Shown: in pieces, positions 41,863 through 50,581 of the stretch | Layout: each line of letters begins with the position of its first letter | How positions within the stretch are numbered: position 1 is the first letter of the stretch | From: Palsa-1447 sp964509885 | GTDB taxonomy: Bacteria; Verrucomicrobiota; Verrucomicrobiia; Opitutales; Opitutaceae | Assembly: GCA_964509885.1 (NCBI GenBank) | Contig: CAZDZL010000008.1 | Coordinates: forward strand, 1 to 64,000 | Reading direction: 5' to 3' | Length of the DNA: 64,000 nt | The notes under the pieces: model-generated | Told to the model about the DNA's origin: nothing | Databases searched by the model: none | Seen by the model: only the letters and a program-made list of their open reading frames with translations | Program-made: the position numbers and the translations under genes

Positions 41863-42336
41863 ATGAAAACATCACGCGCCCTCTCCCTCCCGCTGCTTTG
41901 CGCGGGACTCGCCCTCACCCTGGCCCCGGCTCGCGCCGACACGACCTCCGCCCCCCCTGAGCCGCAGCAGGAACCCGCAGGCCCGGGCGCCGCGCCCGGC
42001 ACGGGTTCCCCGGCGCAGCCGCCGGCCCACCACAGGCGCATGCACCCCATGTTCGTCCTCGGCGAGCTGACCGAGAGGCTCTCCCTCACGCCCGACCAGC
42101 AGAAGGAGGTGGGCGCCATCATCGCCGACTTCGACGGCCAGGTCATGGCGATCCGCAAGGACGACGCGATCGCGCGCGAGGACAAGCGGGGGAAGGTGAA
42201 GGCGATCACCGAGGCGACGCGCGGCAGGATACGCGCGGCGCTCACGCCCGAGCAGCAGAAGATCTTCGACACGCGCCCGATCCACACGCAGCAGGCCGGG
42301 CCGGCCGCAGCCCCGACGCCGACTCCCGCAAACTAG
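41863..42336 (+). CDS. Spy/CpxP-like (LTxxQ) periplasmic protein, second copy
   Basis: 157 residues: signal peptide (LSLPLLCAGLALTLAPARAD), a Pro/Ala-rich linker (PPEPQQEPAGPGAAPGTG) and a helical part with two LTPxQQ motifs, TERLSLTPDQQKEVGAIIAD and IRAALTPEQQKIFDT. Acts as a periplasmic chaperone or stress protein by family analogy. Divergent from the ABC operon; unlike the first Spy-like protein at 1052 it is not next to a sigma factor. Confidence 0.75.
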   Translation: MKTSRALSLPLLCAGLALTLAPARADTTSAPPEPQQEPAGPGAAPGTGSPAQPPAHHRRMHPMFVLGELTERLSLTPDQQKEVGAIIADFDGQVMAIRKDDAIAREDKRGKVKAITEATRGRIRAALTPEQQKIFDTRPIHTQQAGPAAAPTPTPAN

Positions 42337-42408
42337 GCGGGGCGGCATGGGCCGCGGGTTTTTCTGCGTGCGTTCGCGCTCGATTGCGTCATCCCTCGCT
42401 CACGCGAG

Positions 42409-43356
42409 ATGACCATTGGGGAGCTCTTTAGACTCATCCTTCCCGTATTCGCGCTGATCGCGGTCGGCGTGGCCCTTCGCCGTTGCCACTGGGTCGAGGG
42501 GGCAGCCGAGACGAGCCTGCTGCGCCTCGTCGTGTACGTGTGCATGCCCTGCCTCGTGTTCGACACGATCGTCGGCAACGCCTCGCTGCGCGACCCGGGC
42601 AACCTGCTGCTGCCCCCGCTCGCGGGGTTCGCGACGACCGCCGCGGGATTCGGGGTGGCCTACCTCGCCGCGCGCGCGATAGGGCTCGCGAAGGGGACGG
42701 GGCTGCGGACCTTCGCGGTCTCCGCGGGCATCGGAAACTACAGCTACCTGCCGCTCCCGATCGTCGGCGCAATCTGGGGCGCGCGGGCGCAGGGAGTCGT
42801 GCTGGTGCACAACATGGGGGTGGACTTTGCGCTCTGGTCCGTCGGTCTCCTCATCCTCACGGGCTCGTCGCCCCGCGCCGGGTGGAAGAGGCTCGTCTCG
42901 CCCATGCTGGTCACGCTCCTCGCAGCGGTCGCGATCAACCTCTCGGGACTCGCCCCCCTCGTCCCGGAGGTCGTGGGGAGCCTGGCCCGGTCGCTCGGCG
43001 TGTGCGCCGTCCCGATCGGCCTCATCATGACGGGCGCCAACCTCGCCGACCACCTCGACGAGCCCTCGAGGCTGCTCCACCGGAACGTCGCCCTGGCGGC
43101 GTGCGCGGTGCGCCTCGGGATCATGCCGGTCCTCATGCTCTGCTTCGCCCGCTGGCTCCCGTGCTCGGTCGAGCTCAAGCGGGTCCTGGTCGTCCAGGCC
43201 GCGATGCCCGCGGCCGTGTTCCCGATCATCATGGCGCGCTACTACGGCGGCCAGCCGCTCACGGCCGTGCAGGTCGTCCTCTCGACGACGGCCGCCGGCC
43301 TGCTCACGTGCCCGCTCTGGATACGGGCCGGCCTCTCGTGGGTCGGCGTCGGCTAG
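42409..43356 (+). CDS. AEC-family (auxin efflux carrier-like) transporter
   Basis: 315 residues with ten membrane helices in two five-helix halves. Start block LILPVFALIAVGVALRRCHW and CMPCLVFDTIVGNASLRDPG; middle block GIGNYSYLPLPIVGAIWGAR with the conserved Asn; end block VLVVQAAMPAAVFPIIMARY. Family members carry malonate, malate or other organic anions. Substrate unknown here. Confidence 0.9.
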   Translation: MTIGELFRLILPVFALIAVGVALRRCHWVEGAAETSLLRLVVYVCMPCLVFDTIVGNASLRDPGNLLLPPLAGFATTAAGFGVAYLAARAIGLAKGTGLRTFAVSAGIGNYSYLPLPIVGAIWGARAQGVVLVHNMGVDFALWSVGLLILTGSSPRAGWKRLVSPMLVTLLAAVAINLSGLAPLVPEVVGSLARSLGVCAVPIGLIMTGANLADHLDEPSRLLHRNVALAACAVRLGIMPVLMLCFARWLPCSVELKRVLVVQAAMPAAVFPIIMARYYGGQPLTAVQVVLSTTAAGLLTCPLWIRAGLSWVGVG

Positions 43357-43394
43357 GCGTGGCCTTTGCGCGGGAAATGTGCCATGGTCCGGGG

Positions 43395-43895
43395 ATGCCT
43401 CGCAGAATCCTGATCCCCGTCCTGGCGGCGCTCCTGTGCGCGGTCGGCCGCGCGGCCGACGCGCCGGCAGCGGCGATCGAGCGGCAGCTCGCCGACGCGG
43501 TGAAGTCCGAGCGCGTCACCGTGGTGCACTTCTGGGCGCCGTGGTGCCCGAACTGCAAGGCGGAGCTCGCGAACGGCGGGTGGAGCGGGTTCATCGCCGC
43601 GCACCCCGGCGCAAACTTCGTCTTCGTGACCATATGGAATCCCGCGGACGGGCGGGAGCTCCTCGAGGCCAACGGCGTGGGCGCCCAGAAGAACTTCCAG
43701 CTCCTCCTGCACCCGAACGGCTCGCGAAAGAGGGACGAGAAGGTGACGGAGCTCCTCGGCCTGCCGATCTCGTGGATCCCGACGACCTGGGTGTTCCGGG
43801 ACGGCAAGCTGCGCTACGCGATGAACTACGGGGAGCTCCACTTCCCGGTCCTGGACCAGCTGATCCGGGACTCGTCGGAGAGCTGGGACCGCTGA
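43395..43895 (+). CDS. Exported thioredoxin-like protein
   Basis: 166 residues with signal peptide (RILIPVLAALLCAVGRAADA). Thioredoxin fold with redox motif CPNC in VVHFWAPWCPNCKAELANGG and the cis-Pro block ISWIPTTWVFRDGKLRY. TlpA/ResA-like enzymes reduce periplasmic disulfides. No cytochrome c or dsb genes sit beside it. The start ATG at 43395 gives the signal peptide directly. Confidence 0.88.
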   Translation: MPRRILIPVLAALLCAVGRAADAPAAAIERQLADAVKSERVTVVHFWAPWCPNCKAELANGGWSGFIAAHPGANFVFVTIWNPADGRELLEANGVGAQKNFQLLLHPNGSRKRDEKVTELLGLPISWIPTTWVFRDGKLRYAMNYGELHFPVLDQLIRDSSESWDR

Positions 43896-43903
43896 GCGCC
43901 GCC

Positions 43904-44779
43904 ATGCCCGAGAAGCCGGCCATCGCCTTCATAGGGACCGGAGTGATGGGCCGCAGCATGGCCGGGCACCTGATGGCCGCCGGCCACGCGCTGCACGTCT
44001 TCAACAGGACCAGGGAGAAGGCGAAGCCGCTCCTCGACGTGGGCGCGCGCTGGCACGACTCGGCCGGGGAGGCCGCGGCGAACGCCGGGGTCGTCATCAC
44101 CATGCTCGGGTTCCCGCATGACGTTGAGGAGAGCTACCTCGGGAAGGGCGGCATCGTCGAGCGGGCGCCGAAGGGCGCGCTCCTCATCGACATGACGACG
44201 TCGAGCCCGATCCTCGCCCGCAGGATCTCCGCGGCCGCCTCTGCGAAGGGCCAGGCCGCGCTCGACGCGCCCGTCTCGGGCGGCGACATCGGCGCCCGCG
44301 AGGCGCGCCTCGTGATCATGGTCGGCGGCGATCCTGCGGCCTTCGAGCGGGCGCAGCCGATCCTCGCGGTAATCGGGAAAAACATCGCGCTCCAGGGCCC
44401 CGCGGGGGCCGGCCAGCATTGCAAGATGGCGAACCAGATCGCGTGCGCCGTCGGCATGGTGGCCTGGGTCGAGGCCCTCGCCTACGCCAAGCGGGCGGGG
44501 CTCGACCCGTCCCGCGTCCACGGGAGCATCAGCGGCGGCGCGGCCGGAAGCTGGGCCCTCACCCACCTCGGCCCCCGCGCCCTCGCGGGCGACTTCGCCC
44601 CGGGCTTCTACGTGAAGCACATCAGGAAGGACATCGGGATCGCCGTCGCGTCCGCGGATGAGATGGGCCTCGCTCTCCCCGGGCTCGACTGCGCGAGGAA
44701 GCTTTACGACCAGGTGGCCTCCAAGGGGTGGGAGGAGTTCGGGACGCAGGTCCTCTACCGCCTCTACACATCGCTTTAG
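43904..44779 (+). CDS. Beta-hydroxyacid dehydrogenase (3-hydroxyisobutyrate / tartronate semialdehyde type)
   Basis: 291 residues. N-terminal Rossmann motif IAFIGTGVMGRSMAGHLMAA with NRTREKAKPL, then VITMLGFPHDVEESYLG, the substrate block LDAPVSGGDIGAREARLVIM and the catalytic-Lys block GAGQHCKMANQIACAVGM. The C-terminal helical domain completes the family fold. Exact substrate (3-hydroxyisobutyrate, tartronate semialdehyde or glyoxylate) cannot be told. The stop overlaps the convergent putA stop by 4 bases. Confidence 0.9.
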   Translation: MPEKPAIAFIGTGVMGRSMAGHLMAAGHALHVFNRTREKAKPLLDVGARWHDSAGEAAANAGVVITMLGFPHDVEESYLGKGGIVERAPKGALLIDMTTSSPILARRISAAASAKGQAALDAPVSGGDIGAREARLVIMVGGDPAAFERAQPILAVIGKNIALQGPAGAGQHCKMANQIACAVGMVAWVEALAYAKRAGLDPSRVHGSISGGAAGSWALTHLGPRALAGDFAPGFYVKHIRKDIGIAVASADEMGLALPGLDCARKLYDQVASKGWEEFGTQVLYRLYTSL

Positions 44780-47766
44780 CCCTGCTCCGCGGGCGGCGGC
44801 GTGAACCCCCGGCGCATGACGTTCTCCGCGATCGCGCGCGGGAAGAGGAAGTTCTCGAGGTAGCCCTTCCCGCCCGCCTTGGTGCCCCCGCCCGACATCG
44901 CGAAGCCGCCGAAGGGGTGGCGCTGGACGATCGCCCCGGTGATGCCGCGGTTCAGGTAGAGGTTGCCGACCCGGTACTCGCGCTGCGCGCGCTCGAGCGC
45001 GCTCGGGCTGCGCGAGAAGAGGCCGCCCGTGAGCGCGTAGTCGACGTCCATCGCGATGCGCAGGGCCTCGCCCAGGTCCTTGGCGCGCAGGATCGCGACG
45101 ACCGGCCCGAAGATCTCCTCGCGGGCGATCGCCGCCGAGGGGGGGACGTCCGCGAACACCGTGGGCGGCACGTAGGTGCCGGTGAGCCCCGCGGGAAGTG
45201 GCGCCTGGAAGGCCATCCGCGCCTCCCTTTGCCCCCGCTCGATGAGGCCGAGTATCTTGCCCTGCGCCTCCGCGTCGATGACGGGGCCGACAAGCGTGCC
45301 GGGCTCAGCCGGGTCGCCTACGGGGATGGAGGCGCACGCCGCCACGAAGCGGGCGACGAAGTGGTCGTAGACGCCGTCCAGCACGATGAGCCGCGAGAGC
45401 GCGGAGCATTTCTGGCCGGAGAACCCGAAAGCGCTGTAGAGCGCGGCGGGGATCGCCTCGTCCAGGTCGGCGTCGTTGTCGATGATGAGGGCATTCTTGC
45501 CGCCCATCTCGCAGACCACCTTCTTAAGGTTGGCCTGCCCGGGGTGCGTCCTGCCGGCGGCCTCCCAGATCCTGCAGCCGACCGCGCGCGACCCGGTGAA
45601 GGCGATGAAGTCGATCCCGGGATGGGAGACCAGGCGCGCGCCGACGTCCTCGCCCAGGCCCGGCACGAAGTTAAGGACGCCGGCCGGGACGCCCGCCTCG
45701 GTCAGGATGTCCATGAGAGCAGCGGCGACCACGGTCGTCTGCTCCGCGGGCTTCATGATGACGGCGTTGCCCGCGACCAGGGGGGCGACCGTGAGCCCGC
45801 AGAGGATGGCGAGCGGGAAGTTCCAGGGCGCTATGGCGACGCCGACGCCGCGGGACGTCCAGACCTGGGTGTCGCGCTCGCCCGGCACGTCCTGGGTGAC
45901 GCGGGGCCGCTCGAGCTCCCGGATCTCCGAGGCGTAGTACCGGCAGAAATCCACCGCCTCCGAGATGTCGGCGTCCGCCTCGACCCACGGCTTGGCCGCC
46001 TCGTAGACCTCGAGCGCGTTGAGCTCGAAGCGGCGCGCCTCGATGAGAGCGGCCGCGCGGTCGAGGACATCGGCGCGCTCGGAGGCCGGCCGGGCGGCCC
46101 ACGCCGGCCACGCGGCGCGCGCCGCGGCCACCGCCGCGTCGGCGTCGGCGACCGTGGCCCTGGCCCAGTGGCCGACAACCTGCGCGGGGCGTGCGGGGTT
46201 GGTGGAGGCGACCTTCTCGCGGTCGGAGATGCGCCTGCCGCCGATCACGATCGGGTGCGTGCGGCCCAGGCCCCGGGCGACCGACTCGAGGGCGGAGCGC
46301 ATCCGCGCGCGGTTGGCCTCGACGCTGAAGTCGGTGTTGGGGGCGTTGCGGAACGCGGCGGGGGCGGCGGGCGCCGCCGCCCGGGTGGCCAGGAGCCCGA
46401 CGGGGTTCTGGAGCAGCGCGTCGCGCGACGCGCCGCCCGCGTCCTTCGCCCGGAGGAAACCCTCGTTCGAGGTGTTCTCGAGCAGCCTGCGCACGAGGTA
46501 GGCCATCCCGGGGAGCAGGTCGCCGACGGGGCAGTACTCGCGAACGCGCCTGCCGCTCGCGACGAGAGCCGACTTGAGCTCGTCCGCCATGCCGTAGAGC
46601 GACTGGAACTCGTAGGCCCTCGGGTCGACGCCGAGGCGCTCGGCCTGGGCGATCGCGTGCGCGCAGGAGCGCACGTTGTGGGAGGCGAACGCCGGCGCCG
46701 CGATGTCGGCGTTCTGGAGCAAGAGGAGCGAGAGCTTCTCGTAGTTCGCGTCGCTCTCGGGCTTCTCGGACCACACCGGGACCGGCCAGCCCCGCTGCTG
46801 CGCGAGGATCGTCTCGAAGTCCCAGTAGGCGCCCTTGACGAGGCGAACGACGATCGGCCGCCGGGCCTTCCGCGCCCATGCGATCAGGTCGATCAGGTCG
46901 CGCTCGCAGTCGCGCAGGTAGGCCTGCATCGCGATCCCGACCGCGGGTCGCTCGCGGAACTCCTCCTCGGAGAGGATCGAGCGAAAGAGCGAGAGCGTGA
47001 GGTCCTTCAGGCCGTAGCTCTCCATGTCGAAGTTGACGAAGGCCCCGATCTCGGCGGCGCGGCGCAGGATGGGGCGCAGCCGCTCCTTGAGCGCGGCGAT
47101 GGAGCGACCGGGGTCGGCCGGGTGGACCTCGGGCGTCAGCGCGGACACCTTGACCGAGAGGTTCAGGCGGGGCAGGGGGCCCGCCGGGCCGATGTCGCTG
47201 AAGCACGGCTTCGCGTCCCTGCCGATCGCCCGGCCGACGGTGTCCAGCACGTCGAGGTTCCTGCGCAGGAACGCGTCGGCCTCCGCGGCGCTGACGACGG
47301 TCTCGCCCAGGAGGTCGATCGTCGTCGCGATGCCGGCCGCGGCGTTGCTGCGGAAGCGCTTCACCAGGTCGTCGGGCGTCGCTCCCGCGACGAACTGGCC
47401 GGCCATCGAGGTCACGTTGGCCTTCACGGGGCCGGCGACAAGCGCGGGCGCGAAGGCGGCCGCGGCGAGCCCGGTCCTCATGGCGGGGTTGAGCTCGACG
47501 GCCTTGTCGCCCAGGTATTCCTGGAGATGGCGGACGATCTCGGCCGAGGACGTGAGCGAGGGGAGCACGTCCACGAAGCGGAACAGCTGCGCCTTGAACG
47601 CCGGGTCCTTCATCGACCACTCCATGATGCGCCCGTAGGCGCCCTTCTTGGAGAGGATGCCCGGCGAGGGATGGGCGTCCATAAGCTGGAACAGCGCGTC
47701 GCCTATCCTGCGCACCGAGGCCTCGATCGCGGCATCCGGCTGGGGGAATTGGGCTTCGGGGGTCAT
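44776..47766 (-). CDS. putA: Bifunctional proline dehydrogenase / L-glutamate gamma-semialdehyde dehydrogenase
   Basis: 996 residues, the minimal two-domain PutA without the DNA-binding RHH domain. PRODH barrel at about 80-440: NLSVKVSALTPEVHPADPG, VNFDMESYGLKDLTLSLFRS, RPIVVRLVKGAYWDFETILA and LGVDPRAYEFQSLYGMADEL. P5C dehydrogenase at about 470-980: GVGVAIAPWNFPLAILCGLT, FIAFTGSRAVGCRIWEAAGR, KKVVCEMGGKNALIIDNDAD (catalytic Glu) and SAFGFSGQKCSALSRLIVLD (catalytic Cys). It turns proline into glutamate in two steps with a channelled intermediate. Divergent from the ammonium transporter. Confidence 0.96.
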   Translation of the reverse strand: MTPEAQFPQPDAAIEASVRRIGDALFQLMDAHPSPGILSKKGAYGRIMEWSMKDPAFKAQLFRFVDVLPSLTSSAEIVRHLQEYLGDKAVELNPAMRTGLAAAAFAPALVAGPVKANVTSMAGQFVAGATPDDLVKRFRSNAAAGIATTIDLLGETVVSAAEADAFLRRNLDVLDTVGRAIGRDAKPCFSDIGPAGPLPRLNLSVKVSALTPEVHPADPGRSIAALKERLRPILRRAAEIGAFVNFDMESYGLKDLTLSLFRSILSEEEFRERPAVGIAMQAYLRDCERDLIDLIAWARKARRPIVVRLVKGAYWDFETILAQQRGWPVPVWSEKPESDANYEKLSLLLLQNADIAAPAFASHNVRSCAHAIAQAERLGVDPRAYEFQSLYGMADELKSALVASGRRVREYCPVGDLLPGMAYLVRRLLENTSNEGFLRAKDAGGASRDALLQNPVGLLATRAAAPAAPAAFRNAPNTDFSVEANRARMRSALESVARGLGRTHPIVIGGRRISDREKVASTNPARPAQVVGHWARATVADADAAVAAARAAWPAWAARPASERADVLDRAAALIEARRFELNALEVYEAAKPWVEADADISEAVDFCRYYASEIRELERPRVTQDVPGERDTQVWTSRGVGVAIAPWNFPLAILCGLTVAPLVAGNAVIMKPAEQTTVVAAALMDILTEAGVPAGVLNFVPGLGEDVGARLVSHPGIDFIAFTGSRAVGCRIWEAAGRTHPGQANLKKVVCEMGGKNALIIDNDADLDEAIPAALYSAFGFSGQKCSALSRLIVLDGVYDHFVARFVAACASIPVGDPAEPGTLVGPVIDAEAQGKILGLIERGQREARMAFQAPLPAGLTGTYVPPTVFADVPPSAAIAREEIFGPVVAILRAKDLGEALRIAMDVDYALTGGLFSRSPSALERAQREYRVGNLYLNRGITGAIVQRHPFGGFAMSGGGTKAGGKGYLENFLFPRAIAENVMRRGFTPPPAEQG

Positions 47767-47926
47767 GTGCCGGCGGCCCTGTGCCGCCCGGCAAAAACTG
47801 TCGTCGGCGCGCTATCGGTTTGCAAGGGTCCCACGCGGCGTGCGACTTTTTCAACGCGCGCTTATCCCTTGGGTAAGAGATTGCCCACGGCGCGCTCCCT
47901 CCAGCGTTTCGGTTCCCAAAACCCCT

Positions 47927-49396
47927 ATGACAACTCGTTACTCAGGTGCGAAGTGGCTGCGCATCGTCTTCACAGTCCTTGCGATGCATGCCGGCGCCCC
48001 GGGCGTCCTCGCGGCCGCGTCGGGACCCGCCGAACCCACGCTGGACCAGCGTGTAGCGGACCTCGAGGCGTATGTTAACAATGGCGCGCGCACGCCCGGG
48101 GTCGCCTCACGGGTGGCCGGGCCGGGCCCTGGCCACAACGCATGGATGATGACCAGCTCGGCACTGGTCCTCTTCATGACGCTCCCGGGACTTGCGCTCT
48201 TCTACGGCGGCCTCGTTCGGCGCAAGAACGTCCTTTCCGTCCTCGCCCAGTGCCTGGGCATAGCGGGCCTGGTGGCCATCCTCTGGTGGAGCGTCGGCTA
48301 CAGCCTCGTCTTCGCGCCGGGGACGCCCGTCATAGGCGGGCTCAAGTACGCCTTCCTGAGGGGCGTCGGCTCCGCCCCCAACCTGGATTACGGGCCATGG
48401 GTGTCGCAGAACGTCTTCGCGATGTTCCAGATGATGTTCGCGATCATCACCCCCGCCCTCATCGTGGGGGCGATCGCCGAGAGGATGAAGTTCACCTCGG
48501 TCCTGATCTTCGTGACCATATGGATGTTCGCGGTCTACTTCCCGCTGGCCCACATGGTCTGGGGCGTCGACGGGCTCATGAACGGCGCAGGGAACGCGCA
48601 CGCAAGGGTCAGCGCGCTGGACTTCGCCGGCGGGACCGTCGTTCACATGTCCTCGGGCTGGTCCGCGCTCGTGCTGTGCATCATCCTCGGGCCGCGGATC
48701 GGATTCGGGCGCGAGCGGATGCTCCCGCACAACCTCGTGCTGTGCATGGTCGGCACGGGGATGCTCTGGGTCGGGTGGTACGGCTTCAACGCGGGCTCGG
48801 CGCTCGGCGCGGACGGGATCGCCGGCAACGCGTTCATGACGACGACTCTGGCCGCGGCGGTGGGATCGTTCACGTGGGGCGCCCTGGAGTACTTCATCAG
48901 GAAGCACGCCTCGATCCTCGGCTTCTGCTCGGGCGCCGTCGCCGGCCTCGTCGTCATCACGCCCGCCGCCGGCTTCGTCGACGCCAACGGCGCCGTCGCC
49001 ATCGGGCTGGTCGCGGGCGTCGTCCCGTTCTTTTTCTGCGTCAAGCTGAAGTCCAGGTTCGGCTTTGACGACGCCCTGGACACCTTCGGCGTCCATGCCG
49101 TCGGCGGCACGCTGGGCGCGCTCCTGACGGGGATCCTTGCCACGTCCTCGGTCAACCCGAACCTCACCGCCTCCAACCCCGCCGCCGGGGCGAACGGCCT
49201 TGCGGAAAGGGTCGCCACGGGGGGCCTTTGGCGGGAGCAGCTCCTCGCGATGGCAGTCACCCTCGTGCTCGCCGTTGTCGCGACCGCGGCAATCGGCCTC
49301 GCCTTGAGGGCCAAGGTCGGCCTGCGCCCCAGCCCCGACATCGAGCGGCAGGGTTTGGACGTAACCGAGCACGGGGAAGAAGGTTACATACTCTGA
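47927..49396 (+). CDS. amtB: Ammonium transporter with N-terminal signal peptide
   Basis: 489 residues. A cleavable signal (IVFTVLAMHAGAPGVLAAAS) and a short linker precede the Amt core of eleven membrane helices: TLPGLALFYGGLVRRKNVLS, MFQMMFAIITPALIVGAIAE (gate region), the first twin-His block GGTVVHMSSGWSALVLC and the second, DTFGVHAVGGTLGALLTGIL. It takes up ammonium or ammonia. There is no glnK gene in the window. The start is ATG 47927; a frame running upstream to 47648 lies within putA's 5' end and was not used. Confidence 0.95.
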   Translation: MTTRYSGAKWLRIVFTVLAMHAGAPGVLAAASGPAEPTLDQRVADLEAYVNNGARTPGVASRVAGPGPGHNAWMMTSSALVLFMTLPGLALFYGGLVRRKNVLSVLAQCLGIAGLVAILWWSVGYSLVFAPGTPVIGGLKYAFLRGVGSAPNLDYGPWVSQNVFAMFQMMFAIITPALIVGAIAERMKFTSVLIFVTIWMFAVYFPLAHMVWGVDGLMNGAGNAHARVSALDFAGGTVVHMSSGWSALVLCIILGPRIGFGRERMLPHNLVLCMVGTGMLWVGWYGFNAGSALGADGIAGNAFMTTTLAAAVGSFTWGALEYFIRKHASILGFCSGAVAGLVVITPAAGFVDANGAVAIGLVAGVVPFFFCVKLKSRFGFDDALDTFGVHAVGGTLGALLTGILATSSVNPNLTASNPAAGANGLAERVATGGLWREQLLAMAVTLVLAVVATAAIGLALRAKVGLRPSPDIERQGLDVTEHGEEGYIL

Positions 49397-49399
49397 CAC

Positions 49400-49415
49400 C
49401 CCCGGAAAAGCGGGG
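49400..49415 (+). terminator. Short GC hairpin after amtB
   Basis: Five-base stem CCCCG / CGGGG around loop GAAAAG, 4 bases after the transporter stop codon. Weak, with no T-tract. Confidence 0.25.
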
Positions 49416-49493
49416 AAACAGCCGGCCCCGAAGAGCGAGCTTCTTTGTTAGGGTGATTTATGCGACTTTGGCCCCCTGAAGGGTGTTTTGCAC

Positions 49494-50084
49494 ATGAACG
49501 ATGAACCTCCAGTGCAAACCCAACCACCGGGGCTAGCCCCGCCGGCAGACTTCACGACCTTCATGCTAAAATACCAGGACATGGTCTTCTCCACCTCGGC
49601 GCGCCTCGTCAGAAACGACGCGCAGGCGGAAGACATTTCCCAGGAGGTCTTCATCAAGGCCCACGAGCATTTTGCGATGCTCGCGACCAGCCCGACCGCG
49701 GGGGGGTGGCTCAAGACGGTGGCCACCAACCTCTCGCTCAACCACCTCCAGCGCTACCGCAACCGGCACAAGTTCTTCTCGGAGTTCACGAGCGGGTCCG
49801 ACGAGGACGCCCCCGCCGTCGAGTTCGCGGCCCCGGACACCTTCTTCGCGGGCGTCGACTCCGAGGAGAGGCGAGCGTGGGTCGAGGAGGCCCTCTCCAA
49901 GCTGCCGGACCACCAGCGCGTCCCCCTCGTCCTTTACCATTTCGAGGACATCCCCTATGACGAGATCGCGCGCCGCCTCGGCGTGTCGCTCGCCAAGGTG
50001 AAGACCGACATCCTTCGCGCCCGCGCGGCGCTTGCGAAGATCCTTTCACGCGGCGGCGCGTCCATCGAGGCGATGGCCCACTGA
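49494..50084 (+). CDS. ECF-family RNA polymerase sigma factor
   Basis: 196 residues. Sigma region 2 at about 20-90: MVFSTSARLVRNDAQAEDIS, then EVFIKAHEHF, then GGWLKTVATNLSLNHLQRYR. Region 4 at about 125-185: LPDHQRVPLVLYHFEDIPYD and EIARRLGVSLAKVKTDILRA with the DNA-binding helix. RpoE-like class. The next gene, 10 bases on, encodes its likely anti-sigma factor, and a bactofilin-like/RDD gene follows, forming a stress or envelope operon. The start is ATG 49494; a TTG two codons earlier is possible. Confidence 0.93.
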   Translation: MNDEPPVQTQPPGLAPPADFTTFMLKYQDMVFSTSARLVRNDAQAEDISQEVFIKAHEHFAMLATSPTAGGWLKTVATNLSLNHLQRYRNRHKFFSEFTSGSDEDAPAVEFAAPDTFFAGVDSEERRAWVEEALSKLPDHQRVPLVLYHFEDIPYDEIARRLGVSLAKVKTDILRARAALAKILSRGGASIEAMAH

Positions 50085-50094
50085 TTTCAAAAAA

Positions 50095-50568
50095 ATGAAC
50101 CCTCACGATTCAGATAAGCTCGAACAGTCCCTCCACCGGGTGCTCCGGAGCCTTCCCGACCGGAAGGCCCCCGCCGGCCTGGTGGCCCGCGTCCAGGCGG
50201 AGCTCAACCGGCGCGCCATGCTCCCGTGGTGGAGAAAGTCGTTCGCCCACTGGCCCTCTGCGGTGCGCGCGGGATTCTTCGCCGGGTCCGCCATCGCCGC
50301 GGCGCTCGTCGTCGCCGGGCTCTTCGTCGTCGGCCAGAGCTCGGGGGCCCACGAGCTCGCCAGCGGCATCTCCGCCTCGTACGCCTGGGTCGCCGTCGTC
50401 CGCGACGTCGTCTCGGTCGCGGGGTACAGGGCGAGGGCCTTCCTCGCGGCGATCCCGGCCGTCTGGCTCTACGGCGGCGCCGCCACGATCGCCCTCTGCT
50501 ACGCCTCCGTCGCGGCCCTGGGCCTGACCGCCTACCGCGCCCTCTCGCCCGTGCGCGAGGCCTCCTGA
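50095..50568 (+). CDS. Membrane anti-sigma-like protein
   Basis: 157 residues. The cytoplasmic N-terminus (about 1-55: LEQSLHRVLRSLPDRKAPAG, LVARVQAELNRRAML) is followed by two hydrophobic helices, FFAGSAIAAALVVAGLFVVG and LYGGAATIALCYASVAALGL, with a short loop between. The fold of anti-sigma domains in this group is not clearly matched, but the place directly after an ECF sigma gene and the membrane topology fit such a role. The ATG is preceded by TTTCAAAAAA, with no Shine-Dalgarno sequence. Confidence 0.65.
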   Translation: MNPHDSDKLEQSLHRVLRSLPDRKAPAGLVARVQAELNRRAMLPWWRKSFAHWPSAVRAGFFAGSAIAAALVVAGLFVVGQSSGAHELASGISASYAWVAVVRDVVSVAGYRARAFLAAIPAVWLYGGAATIALCYASVAALGLTAYRALSPVREAS

Positions 50569-50581
50569 ACCCCCTATCCCC

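Noticed and set aside
45671..47854. A 727-codon open frame on the minus strand overlapping putA
   Set aside because: Same strand but shifted frame within putA, Arg/Pro/Gly-rich with no motif; a shadow of the real gene.
47648..47926. Upstream extension of the ammonium transporter to 47648
   Set aside because: It would run through the 5' part of putA on the other strand and bury the signal peptide; ATG 47927 gives a normal export signal.
44728..48078. An 1116-codon open frame on the + strand
   Set aside because: It is antisense to putA, whose motifs are all intact; the frame is Arg/Gly/Asp-rich low-complexity, a by-product of high G+C at third positions.
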